Below, piece after piece: positions 4,523 to 6,347 of a DNA stretch of 6,347 nucleotides. Source of the stretch: JAHDHW01 sp964551455 (lineage in GTDB: Bacteria > Bacteroidota > Bacteroidia > Chitinophagales > Saprospiraceae); NCBI GenBank assembly GCA_964551455.1, contig CAZKDA010000250.1, positions 1 through 6,347 on the forward strand. Reading direction: 5' to 3'. A program made the translations under genes and the position numbers. Each line of letters opens with the position of its first letter. The first letter of the stretch is position 1. A model generated the notes under the pieces. The model saw only the letters and a list, made by a program, of their open reading frames with translations, had not been told where the DNA came from and searched no databases.

Positions 4523-6347
4523 TCAGCTCCTCCTTTTTTTCAACCTTTTACGGTCTTCCCGCGCTTCTCTTTTGGCGGTGACGATCTTCCTTTCGTTGAG
4601 CGCTACCCGCTTGTTGAATTTCTTCTTGTCGCTGATGAGTTTGTCGATGAGGTCTTCGCGGCCCATGCTTTTCAGCTTATCGCGGATGATCTGGTGGTTT
4701 TCGCGTTTGTGCCAGAAGAAGAACAGATGCTGGTTTCGCTTTTCTTTGGGCGATTTGGCGGTATAGACCGGCTTCAGGGTGTAGGGATGCAAGCCGGTGT
4801 AATAGATCACCGTGGCAACGGTCATAGGTGTTGGGGTGAAATCCTGAACCTGTTCGAGCTTAAATCCCATGCCTTTGGTTTCGGCGGCCAGGTTGGCCAT
4901 TTCTTCTTCTGTGGAACCCGGATGGCTGGAAATGAAATAAGGGATCAGCGGCTGATCGAGGCCATGTTTTTTATTCAGGTTATCGTATTTCTTTTTAAAC
5001 TCGTGGAAGTATTTGAATGAAGGCTTTCGCATCACTTTCAAGGTACCGTCGGAAGTATGTTCGGGAGCGACTTTCAACCGCCCGCTGACATACCGGCAAA
5101 CCACCTGCTCGAGGTATTCATCCAGCGAATCGTCGTTGTTTTTGTTATAAGAATCCACCAAAAGATCATATCGGATCCCACTGCCGATGAAAGCTTTTTT
5201 CACCGAAGGATGAGCATCGACCTTTTTGTACAATTCCGTCATCGGCTTGTGGCTGGTATCGAGGTTGCTGCAAATCACGGGGTGAATGCAGCTGGGGCTG
5301 ACGCAACGGTCGCAAATGGATTGCACTTTGCCCTTCATGCGGTACATGTTGGCCGATGGCCCGCCCAGGTCGCTGATGTATCCTTTAAAATCAGGCATTT
5401 GGGTGACGGTTTCCACTTCTTTCAAAATAGATTCTTCAGAGCGGCTGGCAATGAATTTTCCCTGATGCGCCGAGATCGTACAAAAGCTGCAACCGCCGAA
5501 ACATCCGCGGTGCATGTTGATCGAAAAACGGATCATTTCGTAAGCCGGTATCGAGCCTCGTTTGGCGTATTTCGGATGAGGCATACGGGTATAGGGCAGA
5601 TCGAATGAAGCATCGATCTCCGTTTCAGTCATCGGTGGATACGGCGGATTGACGATGAGCTTATGGTCGCCGACAGCCTGCGTGAGCCGTCTGGCTTGCA
5701 CTTTATTGGATTCCTGCTCCACGTGTTTGAAATTGGCGGCGTAGGAACGTTTATCCCGCAGGCATTTCTCATGGGAATTCAACTCTAAGGTTTCCCAGTT
5801 TTTGTTTAAAGGCAAAGGATCGTTTCTTCCGATAAGCACAGCGGTCTGCGGTATCGTTGTCAACGATTCAAAAGGCACTCCTTTTTTCAGCAGCCGGATG
5901 ATCTCCCGCAGCGGCATTTCGCCCATGCCGTAAACCAGGAGGTCAGCACCGCTCATTTCAAGGATATTTGGGAACAGCTTATCTGCCCAATAGTCGTAAT
6001 GGGTCACGCGCCTGAGCGAAGCTTCGATCCCTCCGATCAGTACCGGGACGTCGGGAAAGAGCTGTTTGAGAATTTTTGTGTAAACGGTGGTGGCATAATC
6101 AGGCCGGAAGCCGGCAGCGCCGCCGGGGGTGTAAGCATCTGTCGAGCGTTTTCTTTTGGAAGCGGTATAGTGGTTGATCATCGGATCCATACAACCGGAA
6201 GAAATGCCGAAAAACAGCCTGGGGCGTCCCAGTTTTTTAAAATCCCGCAGATCGTCTTTCCAGTTGGGTTGCGGGATGATGGCTACTTTCAACCCTTCGC
6301 TTTCGATGATCCGGCCGATCACAGCCGTTCCGAATGCCGGATGATCG
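4523..6347 (-). CDS. ygiQ: YgiQ family radical SAM protein, 5' end outside the window
   Basis: 607 residues are visible, and the start lies beyond the right edge. Codons up to 6346 read DHPAFGTAVIGRIIE, the usual conserved stretch roughly 30 residues into YgiQ proteins, so the GTG at 6320-6322 is not the true start. Domain order is the radical SAM N-terminal domain, the radical SAM core and the C-terminal DUF3362 region. The core carries C-x3-C-x2-C in RGCFGGCSFC (cysteines coded at 5480-5503), which binds the SAM-cleaving [4Fe-4S] cluster. A second cysteine group in ICDRCVSPSCIHPVIC (about 5270-5317) could hold another cluster and is typical of the family. Other family marks are GGIEASLRR, SDLGGPSANMY, KVAPEHTSDG and PYFISSHPGS. 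The tail is very basic, with many Lys and Arg. The enzyme is expected to be cytoplasmic and its reaction is not known to me. No frameshift or missing cysteine is seen. Confidence 0.95.
   Translation of the reverse strand, partial: DHPAFGTAVIGRIIESEGLKVAIIPQPNWKDDLRDFKKLGRPRLFFGISSGCMDPMINHYTASKRKRSTDAYTPGGAAGFRPDYATTVYTKILKQLFPDVPVLIGGIEASLRRVTHYDYWADKLFPNILEMSGADLLVYGMGEMPLREIIRLLKKGVPFESLTTIPQTAVLIGRNDPLPLNKNWETLELNSHEKCLRDKRSYAANFKHVEQESNKVQARRLTQAVGDHKLIVNPPYPPMTETEIDASFDLPYTRMPHPKYAKRGSIPAYEMIRFSINMHRGCFGGCSFCTISAHQGKFIASRSEESILKEVETVTQMPDFKGYISDLGGPSANMYRMKGKVQSICDRCVSPSCIHPVICSNLDTSHKPMTELYKKVDAHPSVKKAFIGSGIRYDLLVDSYNKNNDDSLDEYLEQVVCRYVSGRLKVAPEHTSDGTLKVMRKPSFKYFHEFKKKYDNLNKKHGLDQPLIPYFISSHPGSTEEEMANLAAETKGMGFKLEQVQDFTPTPMTVATVIYYTGLHPYTLKPVYTAKSPKEKRNQHLFFFWHKRENHQIIRDKLKSMGREDLIDKLISDKKKFNKRVALNERKIVTAKREAREDRKRLKKRRS

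Noticed and set aside
4533..4546. A7 run followed by AGGAGG near the end of ygiQ, read on the minus strand, as a frameshift site
   Set aside because: It lies a few codons before the stop in a naturally Lys/Arg-rich tail, and no gene follows on the minus strand for the Shine-Dalgarno-like bases to serve.
5057..5608. Plus-strand open frame of 183 codons opposite ygiQ
   Set aside because: It is the antisense shadow of the radical SAM core. It has no ribosome site or family features.

Overview
The window looks like a chromosomal segment of a Bacteroidota bacterium, possibly the Saprospiria/Cytophagia side. This is inferred from the gene families: a prolyl tripeptidyl peptidase closest to the Porphyromonas PtpA type, a DUF4382 domain, and an M48 protease fused to TPRs. 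The AT-rich leader without a Shine-Dalgarno sequence before the peptidase gene fits too. No ribosomal or tRNA gene is present to settle the taxonomy.

Layout, left to right. (1) Positions 1-1748, plus strand: one long reading frame for an exported M48-type zinc metalloprotease with TPRs and a small C-terminal domain. It enters from the left edge and is broken by two in-frame stops, TGA at 186-188 and TAG at 1083-1085, with no frameshift. (2) Positions 1749-1872: a convergent intergenic gap with a perfect 18-bp palindrome, probably a shared terminator. (3) Positions 1873-4008, minus strand: a complete, apparently intact secreted S9 prolyl peptidase. (4) Positions 4009-4290: an AT-rich promoter side, then a GC-rich (about 60%) island with no recognisable gene, flanked by short inverted and direct repeats. 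(5) Positions 4292-4519, plus strand: only the C-terminal end of a DUF4382 domain, a gene remnant. (6) Positions 4523-6347, minus strand: a YgiQ-family radical SAM protein whose start lies beyond the right edge.

The genes do not form one operon: directions alternate and junctions are convergent or divergent. The S9 peptidase and ygiQ look functional. The M48 gene and the DUF4382 fragment look decayed, and the GC-rich island next to the fragment suggests a past rearrangement. I found no convincing new multi-gene system. The items most worth checking are the doubly interrupted but otherwise well-preserved protease frame and the unexplained island at about 4060-4283.
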